Source: an uncultured Fibrobacter sp. (GTDB lineage: Bacteria; Fibrobacterota; Fibrobacteria; Fibrobacterales; Fibrobacteraceae). Taken from it: a stretch of 34,909 nucleotides of DNA. The stretch is taken from contig CAMHOW010000025.1 in NCBI GenBank assembly GCA_946186895.1, forward strand, positions 1 to 34,909, given 5' to 3'. The notes beneath the pieces were generated by a model, which ran no database searches, was not told the origin of the DNA, and saw nothing but the letters and a program-made list of their open reading frames with translations. Position numbers and translations under genes: made by a program. This document shows positions 1-8,832 of this stretch, in pieces (the stretch's first letter is position 1; every line of letters starts with the position of its first letter).

Positions 1-70
<70 letters not shown>

Positions 71-75
71 TGCCA

Positions 76-81
76 AATATA
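76..81 (-). promoter_or_regulatory. -10 box of rnpB
   Basis: TATATT on the minus strand, about 6-7 nt before the inferred RNase P RNA start. No convincing -35 box is seen at 17 nt. The 65-nt space to the next gene must hold two divergent promoters. Confidence 0.5.
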
Positions 82-100
82 GAAAAATCTGGCCAAAACT

Positions 101-130
101 TTACTTTTGGGGCCTGTTGAGCGATATAAA
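101..130 (+). promoter_or_regulatory. Candidate promoter of the 122-residue exported protein
   Basis: TTACTT (101-106), an 18-nt spacer and TATAAA (125-130). The ATG begins only 5 nt after the -10 box, so the transcript would be leaderless or nearly so. Confidence 0.4.
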
Positions 131-135
131 TAGGT

Positions 136-504
136 ATGCGATTCTTTTTAGCGATATTATTTTTTGCACTTGCTTGTCATGCGACTGACGACTGTCAGGA
201 AATGTATGACGGCTTTAAGAGTGGGCTGGACGTCCAGCTTACTAGCCTATGCGAAACCACCGAAGAAGGAGTGTATTCCTTCCGGTTCTTTTTGGAGGAT
301 GACAAGGGATTCCACGATATGAACCTGGTGTTCACCGAAGAACATTTCCATCTTTACATAGAAACGGAGGAGAATCCCTACGTATGCGATGAGGAAACGG
401 CGCTGTACAGGACCCAGACTCCCGAAGAGATATTGAAGATGCTGTTCATTCCCGCAAGGAAATACTGTTCTCGGGAATTCAGGAAGTCTATAGGGATAAA
501 CTAG
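136..504 (+). CDS. Small exported protein of unknown function
   Basis: 122 residues. An N-terminal hydrophobic segment (about residues 2-14) followed by ACHATDD looks like a Sec signal peptide. A cysteine at residue 14 gives a weak lipobox-like ALAC, but the -3 position is not typical, so a lipoprotein is less likely. The mature part is acidic with several cysteines (in DDCQEM, LCETT, YVCDEE, KYCSRE), suggesting disulfides in the periplasm or outside the cell. No family recognised. No Shine-Dalgarno sequence is seen; the start directly follows a TATAAA box. The gene is divergent from rnpB and seems monocistronic. Function unknown. Confidence 0.7.
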   Translation: MRFFLAILFFALACHATDDCQEMYDGFKSGLDVQLTSLCETTEEGVYSFRFFLEDDKGFHDMNLVFTEEHFHLYIETEENPYVCDEETALYRTQTPEEILKMLFIPARKYCSREFRKSIGIN

Positions 505-617
505 TTCTTGCTGTCGCTTTGGGTGCAGACGCAGACGGCAGTTATGAGGATTACTAAAGCGCAAAATGACATATTGACCTCTTCTTTACTTTTTACTTCT
601 ATAATCTATATAAATTT

Positions 618-646
618 TTGTGACAGAAAATGTCTTTTTTTATAAA
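618..646 (+). promoter_or_regulatory. Candidate promoter in the 505-781 intergenic region
   Basis: TTGTGA (618-623), a 17-nt spacer and TATAAA (641-646), inside an AT-rich stretch. It would transcribe the hairpin element at 682-721. An 8-codon frame (ATG 653, preceded by AAAAGGAA) ends at GGGGGTAG; it may be chance. Confidence 0.35.
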
Positions 647-681
647 AAGGAAATGAACGGCTCCCGACGCACGAGGGGGTA

Positions 682-721
682 GGCGAAGACTACAGGCTTC
701 GCCGAGGGGGAGGCTTCCCCC
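682..721 (+). other. Two tandem hairpins in a GC-rich intergenic block
   Basis: Stem 1 is GGCGAAG (682-688) with CTTCGCC (697-703), loop of 8. Stem 2 is GGGGGA (706-711) with TCCCCC (716-721), loop GGCT, followed by TTT. The GC-rich block is abrupt within AT-rich DNA. It could be a dispersed repeat, a terminator-like structure or part of a small RNA. The rest of 505-781 shows no gene. Confidence 0.45.
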
Positions 722-766
722 TTTGTATTATACACCTCACACCCCACACTCCACATTGGTAATTTC

Positions 767-772
767 TATATT
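767..772 (+). promoter_or_regulatory. -10 box of the Omp85-like gene
   Basis: TATATT ends 9 nt before the ATG at 782. No Shine-Dalgarno sequence occurs in the gap and no clear -35 box is present. Confidence 0.4.
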
Positions 773-781
773 GTCCCCGTC

Positions 782-2677
782 ATGCCGATTGTCGTTTTAC
801 TTGTTTGCGCCCTGGTGGCCTCGGTTTTTGCGGGGGAATCCTCTGCTGATTCCACGGCGCCTTTCCGCGTAGACAAGGTCCGTTACCATATCGGTGATGC
901 CTTTGATGATTCCAAGTACCACACCAAGTACGACAAGTGGGCCTACGACCTGCTGAATGTCATCCATATCGAGACCCGTGAGGCGACGGTCCGCAAGCTG
1001 CTCCTGTTCAACGAGGGCGAAATAGTGGACCTGAACTTGATGCTGGAATCGGAACGGTTTCTGCGTGACCAGAGTTTTCTGTCGGATGCTAGTATCGAGG
1101 TGAACCGCGTGGGGGACTCTACCTTCGTGGATGTGCACACCAGCGACAACTGGACCTTGACGCTCCCTTTCAGCATCGGCTTTTCGGGTAGTGAGTGGAG
1201 CTACGACAACCTGAATTACGGCATCGGCATCCAGGAGAGCAATTTCCTTGGCCTAGGGCAGAAGGTGGGCTTCTACTACGGCCACAACGAATTCCGCGAC
1301 ATGTGGCAGGCGGAATATTCCGACCCGCATTTCCTTTTCCGCTACAACCACCTGGACTTTCTCTACAGCTACAACACCGACGGCTATTTGGCCAGCTGGC
1401 AGATGTACGTGCCCTTCTTGAGCCGGAGCGTGAATCAGTGGGGCTATACTCTGGCGGGGCTCAAGAACAAGCGTTTTGCCTATTATTATGGAAGCGGGGA
1501 TATGCCTCAGGGTGCTGTGGCAAGATTCTCAACCTATCGGCTTACCACGACTCCCACACATGCGTATGAAATTCAGTCTGCTGCCGCGGAAGGTGGCGAC
1601 TTTGTCCAGTCCAGCGCAGATGAGGCCAGTGCGAAGAACAACACGGATGTGGCGCTGAACGGGGAAAAGGCGGAAAAGTTGAAAGCGTTCAAGTCCGGGA
1701 TACTTACGAAGGATACCCTGGAATACAACGGCGAGGAGACGGTGCGGCTCCTGAAGGTGGAGGACTTTATCGAGGACTCTCTGAGTTTTCGGTTTAGCCG
1801 TTCCTTTGGCGGCACCCAGCGCAAGTTCTACCTGGGGGCCACATACGATTACCACCGGGAAACGGCAGAAGAGGGCCGCCTGTACCGCTACCTGTTCACC
1901 CATGACGACCTGATTTATGTCATCGATTCCACTGCGGCGTGGGATTTGTGGTTGCCGAAGCGCAAGGATTCCCGCCTGGGCGCCTACGTGATGTATTCCA
2001 ACATCCGCTACGAGAAGGTGAAGAACCTGCATAACGCCAAGTGGACCGAAGATGTGGACAAGGGATTCTCCCTGAAGGCGCAGCTTTCTAAGAACTACGA
2101 ACAGCTGGGTTCCGACAACAACGATATCCGCTTGGATTTCTGGACCAACCTGTATTTGGGACGTGGCTGGAACCACCTGACGCTGCAGACTCAGATGTAC
2201 TATTACCTGGATCACGGCGAGCGTAGGGATTTTTACGGGAAGATCAACGGGGAATACATTTTCCACCCGAATAACACCTTCTCTACGGCACTGAGGGGGC
2301 TGGTGGACTTGTATGACGATGCCCGCCTGGGTTACCAGCTTTCGCTGGGCGGATCCGATGGTTTTGTTGGTTTCCCCACGGGTTACTACACGGGACAGGC
2401 CCGAGTTTACGGAAGCCTGGAACAGCGTTACTTTGCGGACTTCGAGATTGCCACCCTGGTGCCCGTGTTTGTGGCCTTTGCTAGCGTGGGGGAGACCGCC
2501 TGGAAGCTGGATGACATCAACCGCAAGGATTTGATTTATGTGCTGGGTTTCGGTGCACGGTTTATCCAGACCAAGTCCATCAGCAGGCTGGTGAACAAGC
2601 TGGACGTGAGTTTCCCCATGAACGGGGAACGCAAGGGAACGCCCCATTTCTCCATCACCACGGCTTATACGCTGTAG
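782..2677 (+). CDS. Omp85/BamA-like outer-membrane beta-barrel protein with one POTRA-like domain
   Basis: 631 residues. A signal peptide covers about 1-18 (VCALVASVFAG). Residues about 28-115 look like a POTRA domain: RKLLLFNEGEIVD and LMLESERFLRDQSF match the usual arrangement in BamA/TamA proteins. From about residue 120 on, the chain is rich in alternating aromatic beta-strands typical of an outer-membrane barrel. A hydrophilic stretch at about 265-310 probably forms a long external loop. One POTRA rather than five argues against BamA itself; a specialised Omp85 or surface-antigen (D15) protein is more likely. A small membrane-protein gene follows after 29 nt. The start is the first Met giving a good signal peptide. 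Confidence 0.72.
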   Translation: MPIVVLLVCALVASVFAGESSADSTAPFRVDKVRYHIGDAFDDSKYHTKYDKWAYDLLNVIHIETREATVRKLLLFNEGEIVDLNLMLESERFLRDQSFLSDASIEVNRVGDSTFVDVHTSDNWTLTLPFSIGFSGSEWSYDNLNYGIGIQESNFLGLGQKVGFYYGHNEFRDMWQAEYSDPHFLFRYNHLDFLYSYNTDGYLASWQMYVPFLSRSVNQWGYTLAGLKNKRFAYYYGSGDMPQGAVARFSTYRLTTTPTHAYEIQSAAAEGGDFVQSSADEASAKNNTDVALNGEKAEKLKAFKSGILTKDTLEYNGEETVRLLKVEDFIEDSLSFRFSRSFGGTQRKFYLGATYDYHRETAEEGRLYRYLFTHDDLIYVIDSTAAWDLWLPKRKDSRLGAYVMYSNIRYEKVKNLHNAKWTEDVDKGFSLKAQLSKNYEQLGSDNNDIRLDFWTNLYLGRGWNHLTLQTQMYYYLDHGERRDFYGKINGEYIFHPNNTFSTALRGLVDLYDDARLGYQLSLGGSDGFVGFPTGYYTGQARVYGSLEQRYFADFEIATLVPVFVAFASVGETAWKLDDINRKDLIYVLGFGARFIQTKSISRLVNKLDVSFPMNGERKGTPHFSITTAYTL

Positions 2678-2706
2678 TGGGCGGGATAAAGGTTTGAGAG
2701 GATACA

Positions 2707-3078
2707 GTGGCTGACGAGAATGAAGAAAATGTCCAGGCGAACGCGGAAGCGAATGTACAGAAAGCTGTGCAGAGTAAGGTGCGCAAGATCAAGAACACCA
2801 TTCTGCGCATAGAGATTGTCATTGGCGTTATTGCCATGGCTTTTGGAATCGGCCTCACTGTTTTAGTTTGGGGCGAGGGATTTTTTCCAGGTGCCATCAT
2901 GCTCGTGATGACGGGCCTTATCAATATCTTCCTCGCGGTTAAGGAACTGGTGGATCCGACGGACGGGGTTTTTCATTGGCAGCCGCTTTTCTTTTTGATT
3001 GTGCGGCGTGCCATGTTCTTCTTGAACGTGGTGCTTACGGCCTTGGTCGTAGGGACCATGACTCAATTGTTGGGTTAG
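2707..3078 (+). CDS. Small inner-membrane protein
   Basis: 123 residues from a GTG start preceded by GAGAGGA (2696-2702). An N-terminal charged, Glu/Ala-rich segment (1-35) is followed by three hydrophobic segments, roughly residues 38-58, 62-80 and 98-121. No family recognised. It lies 29 nt after the Omp85-like gene and is probably cotranscribed. Its stop codon overlaps the recG stop codon by 4 bp in convergent orientation. Confidence 0.7.
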   Translation: MADENEENVQANAEANVQKAVQSKVRKIKNTILRIEIVIGVIAMAFGIGLTVLVWGEGFFPGAIMLVMTGLINIFLAVKELVDPTDGVFHWQPLFFLIVRRAMFFLNVVLTALVVGTMTQLLG

Positions 3079-5123
3079 TGCACGCCGTCTTCATTGACGA
3101 CGGGCTTTTCTGCGTACCAAGACTGAATTTTTTCCTTGGCTGTTTCGTCGAAAGCCGTTTCATCCTTGAGAATGTGGGCTGCGGTTTCCAGGGTCTGTGA
3201 GATCAGTTCCTGGTCGGCGATCCAGTCGAACCATCGGAACACCCAGGCGCCGCTCTGCTCGTTTCCTTCCAGGTTGCCCGCTCCGCGGGTTTGCAGGTCC
3301 AGTTCTGCAATTTCAAATCCGTCTTCTGTGGCGGCGAACTGGGAAAGCCTTTCCATGCTGGTGTCGGCGGCGTCTCCTTCGGGCTGCATCAAGAAGCACC
3401 AGGCTTCTTGATTGCCGCGTCCAACGCGGCCCCGCAGCTGGTGCAGCTGCGACAGCCCGAATCTGTCGGGCTGGTCGATGACCATCAGGTTTGCGGCGGG
3501 CACGTTCACGCCCACTTCGATGACGGTGGTGGCCACCAGAATGTGTGTCTTGCCTGCTGCGAAACGCCCGATGATGGCGTCCCGGGTATCTTCGTCCATC
3601 TGGCCGTGTACGCCTTCTACGGTCACTTGGCTATTGAATGTGCGGAGTTCATTCACAATGTCATCTACGCTTCGGGCACCGCCCTCGTCTCCGGATTCTA
3701 CGCGGCTTGCAATCCAGTAGCAGAGGTTGCCCTTCAGAGCCTCGCCGCAGATGAACTTCTTCATGGAATCCCGCTTTTCGGGCCCTACCAGGCGGGTCTT
3801 GATGGGCTTACGGCCTGCGGGTTTCTCCTTGATGGAAATGACCTTCAGGTCGCCGTACAGCGTCATGGCGAGGCTTCTAGGAATGGGCGTGGCGCTCATG
3901 ACCAGCATGTCGGGAAAATTCCCCTTAGAAAGCAATGCTTCACGCTGGCCCACTCCAAAACGGTGTTGCTCGTCGATAATGACGAAACCGAGCTTTGAAA
4001 AAGTCACGTCCTTGCTGTAGAGGGCATGTGTCCCGATGACTGCGTTGCAAAGCCCCATCTGGAGCTCGCCCAAAATTTGTTTGCGTTCAGCGGCGCCGGT
4101 GGCGCCTACCAGAAGTTGGACCCGAAGCCCTGCTGCTTCAAAGAAGGGCTTTAGGGACTTGTAGTGCTGCCTAGCCAGAATGTCGGTGGGCACCATTAAG
4201 GCGCATTGCTCGCCTGCACCGCATACCGCCATCATGGCAAGCATTGCCACTACGGTTTTTCCGCAACCTACGTCTCCCTGCAACAGGGCGTGGAACTGCT
4301 TTTTGCCGTTGAGACCGTCGATGATGGTGTTCAAGGCGCTCTCTTGCCCGCCAGTCAGCTGGAAGGGGAGGGCTGCACGGATCTTCATAACGGTGCCCAG
4401 GTCGATCTGCCTCTCGTGTCCCCGGAGTCTCTGGTTTTCGCGACGCTTGACCATGCGCAGGCAGAAGGGGAGTAACTCCAGAATCTTCATTTCACGCTTG
4501 GCCTTGAAGATGGCGGGGAATTCCTTGGGTAGGTGAAGGGTGCGCAGGTTCTCCATGACGGGTGCGAAGTGCAAATAATCCGTCAGTTCCCTGGGGCACA
4601 GCCCCGGCAGGGTCAGGCCTGGAAACTTGAAGATGGTCTTGTAAAGCCCTCTGAAAAACTTCTGTTCCATGCGGGCTTCGCGGCAGGCCTCGCTGATAGA
4701 ATAGACTGGCAATATGCTGCCGCTGAATTCCTGGTCGTCGTCGAAGGGCTGCATGTCGGGGTGGCTCATCTGAAGCCCACGGTATTCGCCCACTACGCTG
4801 GACACCAGCCATTTTGTGCCGTTCTGGATTCGCTTCGCCCAGTAGCTTGTGCCCTGGAAGAACAGCAGGCTCATTTCGCCGGTACCGTCTGAAAGGGTGG
4901 CTACAAAACGATTTCTACGCCCGCGGATAATTCCCGAACGGATGATGGTCCCGATAAGCACAGCCCGCTCGCCAGCTTTGCAATCCTTGATGGCGGTGAC
5001 CTTGGTCTGGTCCAGGTAATTCCTAGGAATGTTGTAGAGCAGGTCGGCGAGGTTGTTGAACCCTGCCTTGCGCAGGGCCTGGACGCGCTTGGGCCCTAGT
5101 CCCGGTAGCTGACTCAGTTCCAT
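3075..5123 (-). CDS. recG: ATP-dependent DNA helicase RecG
   Basis: 682 residues, the usual RecG length. RecG remodels stalled replication forks and branch-migrates Holliday junctions. The N-terminal wedge/OB region is followed by Walker A GDVGCGKT at about 283-290, a DEQH box at about 384-387, SATPIPRSLAMTLYGDL (motif III and the RecG extension), TTVIEVGVNVP and RFGLSQLHQLRGRVGRG (motif VI). All helicase motifs are intact. The gene follows the MCE gene after 2 nt, so the two are probably cotranscribed. Its last codons overlap the convergent small membrane-protein gene by 4 bp. Confidence 0.97.
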   Translation of the reverse strand: MELSQLPGLGPKRVQALRKAGFNNLADLLYNIPRNYLDQTKVTAIKDCKAGERAVLIGTIIRSGIIRGRRNRFVATLSDGTGEMSLLFFQGTSYWAKRIQNGTKWLVSSVVGEYRGLQMSHPDMQPFDDDQEFSGSILPVYSISEACREARMEQKFFRGLYKTIFKFPGLTLPGLCPRELTDYLHFAPVMENLRTLHLPKEFPAIFKAKREMKILELLPFCLRMVKRRENQRLRGHERQIDLGTVMKIRAALPFQLTGGQESALNTIIDGLNGKKQFHALLQGDVGCGKTVVAMLAMMAVCGAGEQCALMVPTDILARQHYKSLKPFFEAAGLRVQLLVGATGAAERKQILGELQMGLCNAVIGTHALYSKDVTFSKLGFVIIDEQHRFGVGQREALLSKGNFPDMLVMSATPIPRSLAMTLYGDLKVISIKEKPAGRKPIKTRLVGPEKRDSMKKFICGEALKGNLCYWIASRVESGDEGGARSVDDIVNELRTFNSQVTVEGVHGQMDEDTRDAIIGRFAAGKTHILVATTVIEVGVNVPAANLMVIDQPDRFGLSQLHQLRGRVGRGNQEAWCFLMQPEGDAADTSMERLSQFAATEDGFEIAELDLQTRGAGNLEGNEQSGAWVFRWFDWIADQELISQTLETAAHILKDETAFDETAKEKIQSWYAEKPVVNEDGVH

Positions 5124-5125
5124 CG

Positions 5126-6124
5126 TTATCTCGGCAGGCTTTCGCCTCTCTCGGCGCGCTCTTTAGCTTTCTGACGAGCCGTTTTTCCGACGAGGTTGGT
5201 TTTCTTCCAGGTAAGCAACTTTACAGGCTGACCGTTGTCGTCGTACACCTTGATACCCTTGGTGTCGATGGCGGCCACCAGGGCGTTGAACTTGTCGATG
5301 ATTTCCACCAGCTGGTCGATGGCCTGCTTGGTGTCGAGCAAATCCTTCATGGTGGGGGAATTTTCTATGTCCGTAATGACCTGGCTTGCCTTTTCGGTTC
5401 CCTGGTTCAGGGCGTAGATAATCTCGTTTGCCTTCTGGATCTTTTCGTTGGTCACGGTGGTGACTGTCTTCACCGCGGAGTCGGCTTGTCCGGTCAGGTT
5501 GATCAGGTAGGCCGAGGCCGTGTTGGCCTGGTCAAACAGTTCGTTCAGTTTCGGGGTAAGGGCGTTCAGCGTGTTTTCCGAATTTGTGATGATTCCTTCC
5601 AGGGTGCCCATGACCTTCTCGTAGATCTTCTGCGCCGATGGGTGACGCTTGTCTCCCTTGGTTATGGTCCTTATCATAACGCGGACGCTGGCCAACTGCT
5701 GGTTCACGTTCTCCATAAGCCGGAGAGCTTCGGCGATGCCCGGCTCGAAATGCCCTTGGTGGACGTGGTTGGGGGGCAACACCTTTCCGGTTTTAGAAAG
5801 GGTGATTTCCAATCGGCGCTGGCCCATAAGGGCGTAATTCACGTTGTTGAACTGGGTGCCTTCACGAATGGCTATGGGTTCATCGAAGTTGATGACGATT
5901 CTTGCCCGGTCTCCAAGCCACCTGACCTGGGTGATTGTACCCACCCTGTAGCCCCGGACGACCACCACATCTTCGGTCTGTAGTGAACCAAGTTCGTCAA
6001 AGTCCACGATGGCCCAATGGCTTACCTTGTGGTGGGCTCTGTACATGCCGAGGGCTACCAAGGCGATGATGCCAACGATGGCAAGCATGGAAAGGTAGCC
6101 TATGGCCCTGTCAGATAATCTCAT
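5126..6124 (-). CDS. MCE/MlaD-family lipid-transport protein
   Basis: 332 residues from the Met at 6124. One N-terminal transmembrane anchor (about residues 8-26, GYLSMLAIVGIIALVALGMY) is followed by an MCE domain (about 35-115; VVVRGYRVGTITQV, NYALMGQRRLEI). A long helical tail rich in Ala, Thr, Asn and Gln probably forms a tube or coiled coil. MCE proteins carry phospholipids between inner and outer membranes with an MlaE permease and MlaF ATPase; neither is in the window. A longer frame to 6256 exists, but TATATT (6131-6136) lies just 6 nt upstream of the chosen ATG and the extra residues do not look like an exported protein. recG follows 2 nt downstream. Confidence 0.88.
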   Translation of the reverse strand: MRLSDRAIGYLSMLAIVGIIALVALGMYRAHHKVSHWAIVDFDELGSLQTEDVVVVRGYRVGTITQVRWLGDRARIVINFDEPIAIREGTQFNNVNYALMGQRRLEITLSKTGKVLPPNHVHQGHFEPGIAEALRLMENVNQQLASVRVMIRTITKGDKRHPSAQKIYEKVMGTLEGIITNSENTLNALTPKLNELFDQANTASAYLINLTGQADSAVKTVTTVTNEKIQKANEIIYALNQGTEKASQVITDIENSPTMKDLLDTKQAIDQLVEIIDKFNALVAAIDTKGIKVYDDNGQPVKLLTWKKTNLVGKTARQKAKERAERGESLPR

Positions 6125-6130
6125 GTTTTG

Positions 6131-6136
6131 AATATA
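6131..6136 (-). promoter_or_regulatory. -10 box of the MCE gene
   Basis: TATATT on the minus strand, 6 nt before the ATG, with no Shine-Dalgarno sequence. It supports a leaderless transcript and the shorter start. Confidence 0.5.
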
Positions 6137-6152
6137 GAAAACAACAAAAATC

Positions 6153-6181
6153 TTGACTTTGGGGCGTTTTGAAAATATATT
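6153..6181 (+). promoter_or_regulatory. Sigma-70-type promoter of the lectin-like gene
   Basis: TTGACT (6153-6158), a 17-nt spacer and TATATT (6176-6181): a near-consensus promoter. It gives a short leader containing GGAGG at 6189-6193. Confidence 0.7.
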
Positions 6182-6201
6182 AGTTTGCGGAGGTTCTTGT
6201 G

Positions 6202-7386
6202 ATGAGAAAATGTTTGGGTGCTGCTTTGGTGGCATTGCTTGCGTCTGTATCCGCATTTGCGGAAGACGCTACAGATGTATTCGGATTCCAGAAATTTTAC
6301 CAGACCAAGTCGGGAACCTATTCTTGGGATTCCAAACATTGGGCTGATGGGAACGCTAGGGGTATTAATTGGGATGGTGACTCTGGTGATCCTACGGGGT
6401 GGACCGATAATCGAAGTGCCGGAGATGCGAATCCATTTTTCAAGATTGATGGCCAGGGTGTAATGCAGATGATGAGTAGCGGTCCAAGGTTCCATATCAA
6501 CGGACAACAAAGCTGGGCAGCGCACAAGCAGAAATTCTTGAACGTGGAATACACGGGCTATTTTAAGCGTGATGCCCTTGGTGGCGAGAATTACGGCGGC
6601 ATGGTGGTTGGTGTCCGCAGCGGTGCGCTAGGGCATGGATCTTCGGGAGGCGACAACTGCGATGCTCACACCTACTACGCCCGTTTCAGGAACGACGGCA
6701 AGTGGGATTTCGAGAAGGAATGGAAACACCCGGGAAGCTACTATAGGAGCGGTACCGGAGTCGGAAGCCAGGACCCGTTGTGGGGTGGGGCCGTGCTGCC
6801 TGTGGACAAGTGGATAGGCATGAAATACGTTGTCTACAATAAGGACGCCTCTACGGTCCGCTTGGAAGTTTATATCGATTCTACCACAAACGCCACTCCA
6901 CCGGGCAAGTGGGAACTGGTGGGTGTAGCCGAAGATGCAGGTCAGGATTGGTCTGGGGCGTCGGGCGGTGCCGCAACTATTGACGGGTGCAGTTATAGCG
7001 ATGCCAAGGCCGCCATCTTGCAGGCAGGGGATGCCATAGTCATGCGTTCGGATAACGACCATCCGTATTACAAGTTCGTGTCAGTCCGCGAGATAGACCC
7101 GACGGCACTGTTTGAGGAAGGGGAGGGTGGCTCGTCCTCTAGTTCGTCCTCTAGTCAGGGCCCGGGTAGCTCTTCTTCGAAGCCTAGCCCCAGTAGCTCC
7201 GCTTCGAATTCGGGTGTTAGCAGTTCTGCACAGGGCGCCGTGCCTGGTGGTTCTGGCGGAGAAACAGCTCCGGCTGCTATTAGACGGACTTACAGGCCTT
7301 CTTTGGAAAATGTGCCTGTTCGTCATTTTGACCTGCTGGGTCGCCCGGCAGAGAAAGATGCACCGCAGCGAATATACGGAAAATAA
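6202..7386 (+). CDS. Exported protein, lectin/glucanase-like beta-sandwich, poly-Ser linker
   Basis: 394 residues from the ATG at 6202, 8 nt after GGAGG (6189-6193); a GTG directly upstream is also possible. A signal peptide covers about 1-20 (ALVALLASVSAFA). The main domain (about 22-300) is rich in aromatic and Gly residues, with segments such as GENYGGMVVGVRSG and AHTYYARFRNDGKWDFEKEW. These suggest a concanavalin A-like sandwich that binds or cleaves polysaccharide; I cannot name a CAZy family. A Ser-rich linker follows, then a short basic tail with VRHFDLLGRPA, which looks like the first strand of the sorting tail seen in other exported proteins here. Probably secreted and monocistronic. 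Confidence 0.72.
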   Translation: MRKCLGAALVALLASVSAFAEDATDVFGFQKFYQTKSGTYSWDSKHWADGNARGINWDGDSGDPTGWTDNRSAGDANPFFKIDGQGVMQMMSSGPRFHINGQQSWAAHKQKFLNVEYTGYFKRDALGGENYGGMVVGVRSGALGHGSSGGDNCDAHTYYARFRNDGKWDFEKEWKHPGSYYRSGTGVGSQDPLWGGAVLPVDKWIGMKYVVYNKDASTVRLEVYIDSTTNATPPGKWELVGVAEDAGQDWSGASGGAATIDGCSYSDAKAAILQAGDAIVMRSDNDHPYYKFVSVREIDPTALFEEGEGGSSSSSSSSQGPGSSSSKPSPSSSASNSGVSSSAQGAVPGGSGGETAPAAIRRTYRPSLENVPVRHFDLLGRPAEKDAPQRIYGK

Positions 7387-7412
7387 CTTTATAAAAAATG
7401 TGGGATAAAGAT

Positions 7413-7440
7413 GTCATTCCGGCCACCGAGCCGGAATCTT
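7413..7440 (+). repeat. Palindromic dispersed repeat, copy 1
   Basis: GTCATTCC...GGAATCT. The stem ATTCCGGC (7416-7423) pairs perfectly with GCCGGAAT (7430-7437), loop of 6. It lies just upstream of the argG -10 box and shares its ends with copies at 30813-30839 and 31500-31532. Confidence 0.7.
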
Positions 7441-7445
7441 AATTC

Positions 7446-7479
7446 TATATTTGGTTTGTCTAAATTTTTCCTAAAAGGA
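7446..7479 (+). promoter_or_regulatory. argG -10 box and ribosome binding site
   Basis: TATATT at 7446-7451, then AAAAGGA at 7473-7479, 8 nt before the ATG. No good -35 box; the palindromic repeat occupies that place. Confidence 0.5.
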
Positions 7480-7487
7480 CAACCAAA

Positions 7488-8759
7488 ATGGCTAAGAAAG
7501 AATCCAAGAAAAAAGTGGTCCTCGCCTATAGCGGTGGACTCGATACTTCCATCATCATCCCCTGGCTCAAGGAAAACTACGACTGCGAAGTGATCGCTTT
7601 CGCTGCCGACCTCGGTCAGAACGACTTCCCGGACGCTAAGGCCCTCGAAGACAAGGCTCTCAAGACTGGCGCTTCCAAGTGCTACGTTCTTGACCTCAAG
7701 AAGGAATTCCTTGAAGACTACGTTTGGCCCACCGTTCGCGCTGGCGCCAAGTACGAAAGCACCTACCTCCTGGGTACTTCTTTCGCCCGTCCGCTCATCG
7801 CCAAGTATCAGGTGAAGATTGCCGAAAAGGAAGGCGCTTACGCTGTGGCTCACGGTGCTACCGGTAAGGGTAACGACCAGGTCCGTTTCGAACTGACCTA
7901 CGCCGCCCTCAACCCGAAGCTCCAGATCATCGCTCCGTGGAAGGACCCGAAGTGGACGTTCCATAGCCGCGAAGACGCTATCGACTACGCTGCCGCTCAC
8001 AAGATTCCGCTGAACGGCATCAGCAAGAAGAAGATTTACTCCGAAGACGGTAACCTGTGGCACCTCTCTCACGAAGGTGGCGTCCTGGAATTCCCGGAAC
8101 AGGAACACAAGTACGAATTCTTCAAGCACACCGCCACGTACGAGAAGGCCCCGAACAAGGCCGACCACGTGACCATCGGTTTCGAGAAGGGCAACCCGGT
8201 TTCCATCAACGGCAAGAAGATGGGCGCTGTGGAACTCCTCGAATTCCTCAACAAGATCGGTGGCAAGAACGCTTGCGGTCTGTTGGACATCGTCGAAAAC
8301 CGCCTCGTCGGCCTCAAGAGCCGCGGCGTGTACGAAACTCCGGGTGGCACGCTCCTGTACAAGGCTCACGAATGCCTGCAGCAGCTCGTGCTCGACAAGG
8401 AAACTTTGTTCGAAGCCCAGAAGATGTCCATGACGTACGCGAACCTCGTGTACAATGGCCAGTGGTTCACTCCGCTCCGCCAGGCTATGGACGCCTTCTT
8501 CAACGAAGTGAACAAGGTTGTTACCGGTGACGTGACCCTCAAGCTCTACAAGGGCAACATCATTCCGGCCGGCATCAAGAGCCCCTACAGCCTCTACGAC
8601 ATGGGCCTCGGCGGATTCACCGACGTCGACATGTACGACCAGAAGGACGCAACGGGCTTCATCCGCTGCTTCGGTCTGCCTCTCAAGACTCGCGCCCTGT
8701 TGCTCGGCAACAAGACCAACGTCGACTTCGGCAAGCCGGTTGTGCTTCCGAAGAAGTAG
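7488..8759 (+). CDS. argG: Argininosuccinate synthase
   Basis: 423 residues. It joins citrulline and aspartate with ATP to give argininosuccinate, the penultimate step of arginine synthesis, in the cytoplasm. The PP-loop AYSGGLDTS lies at about 13-21, [15 protein letters not shown] is the conserved ATP/citrulline-binding segment, and [19 protein letters not shown]-type residues follow the family pattern. Codons are strongly biased to C-ending synonyms, more so than most neighbours, suggesting high expression. The gene stands alone, framed by two palindromic repeats in opposite orientation and closed by an intrinsic terminator. Confidence 0.97.
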   Translation: MAKKESKKKVVLAYSGGLDTSIIIPWLKENYDCEVIAFAADLGQNDFPDAKALEDKALKTGASKCYVLDLKKEFLEDYVWPTVRAGAKYESTYLLGTSFARPLIAKYQVKIAEKEGAYAVAHGATGKGNDQVRFELTYAALNPKLQIIAPWKDPKWTFHSREDAIDYAAAHKIPLNGISKKKIYSEDGNLWHLSHEGGVLEFPEQEHKYEFFKHTATYEKAPNKADHVTIGFEKGNPVSINGKKMGAVELLEFLNKIGGKNACGLLDIVENRLVGLKSRGVYETPGGTLLYKAHECLQQLVLDKETLFEAQKMSMTYANLVYNGQWFTPLRQAMDAFFNEVNKVVTGDVTLKLYKGNIIPAGIKSPYSLYDMGLGGFTDVDMYDQKDATGFIRCFGLPLKTRALLLGNKTNVDFGKPVVLPKK

Positions 8760-8771
8760 TTAAGGCGTCAT

Positions 8772-8800
8772 GGCGGTTCCGGGTCAAGCCCGGAATGACG
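8772..8800 (-). repeat. Palindromic dispersed repeat, copy 2 (inverted)
   Basis: On the minus strand it reads GTCATTCCGGGCTTGAC then CCGGAACC, nearly the same as the copy at 30813. The stem TTCCGGG (8777-8783) pairs with CCCGGAA (8789-8795). It lies between argG and its terminator. Confidence 0.7.
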
Positions 8801-8832
8801 TCCGACCCGCCATCTAGCAAAATGTCAAAAGT

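Noticed and set aside
1529-2647. 372-codon antisense frame over the Omp85-like gene
   Set aside because: No ribosome binding site or recognisable motif; the sense strand has signal peptide, POTRA and barrel features.
6125-6256. 44-codon N-terminal extension of the MCE protein
   Set aside because: The extension overlaps the -10 box and the divergent gene and has no membrane or signal features.
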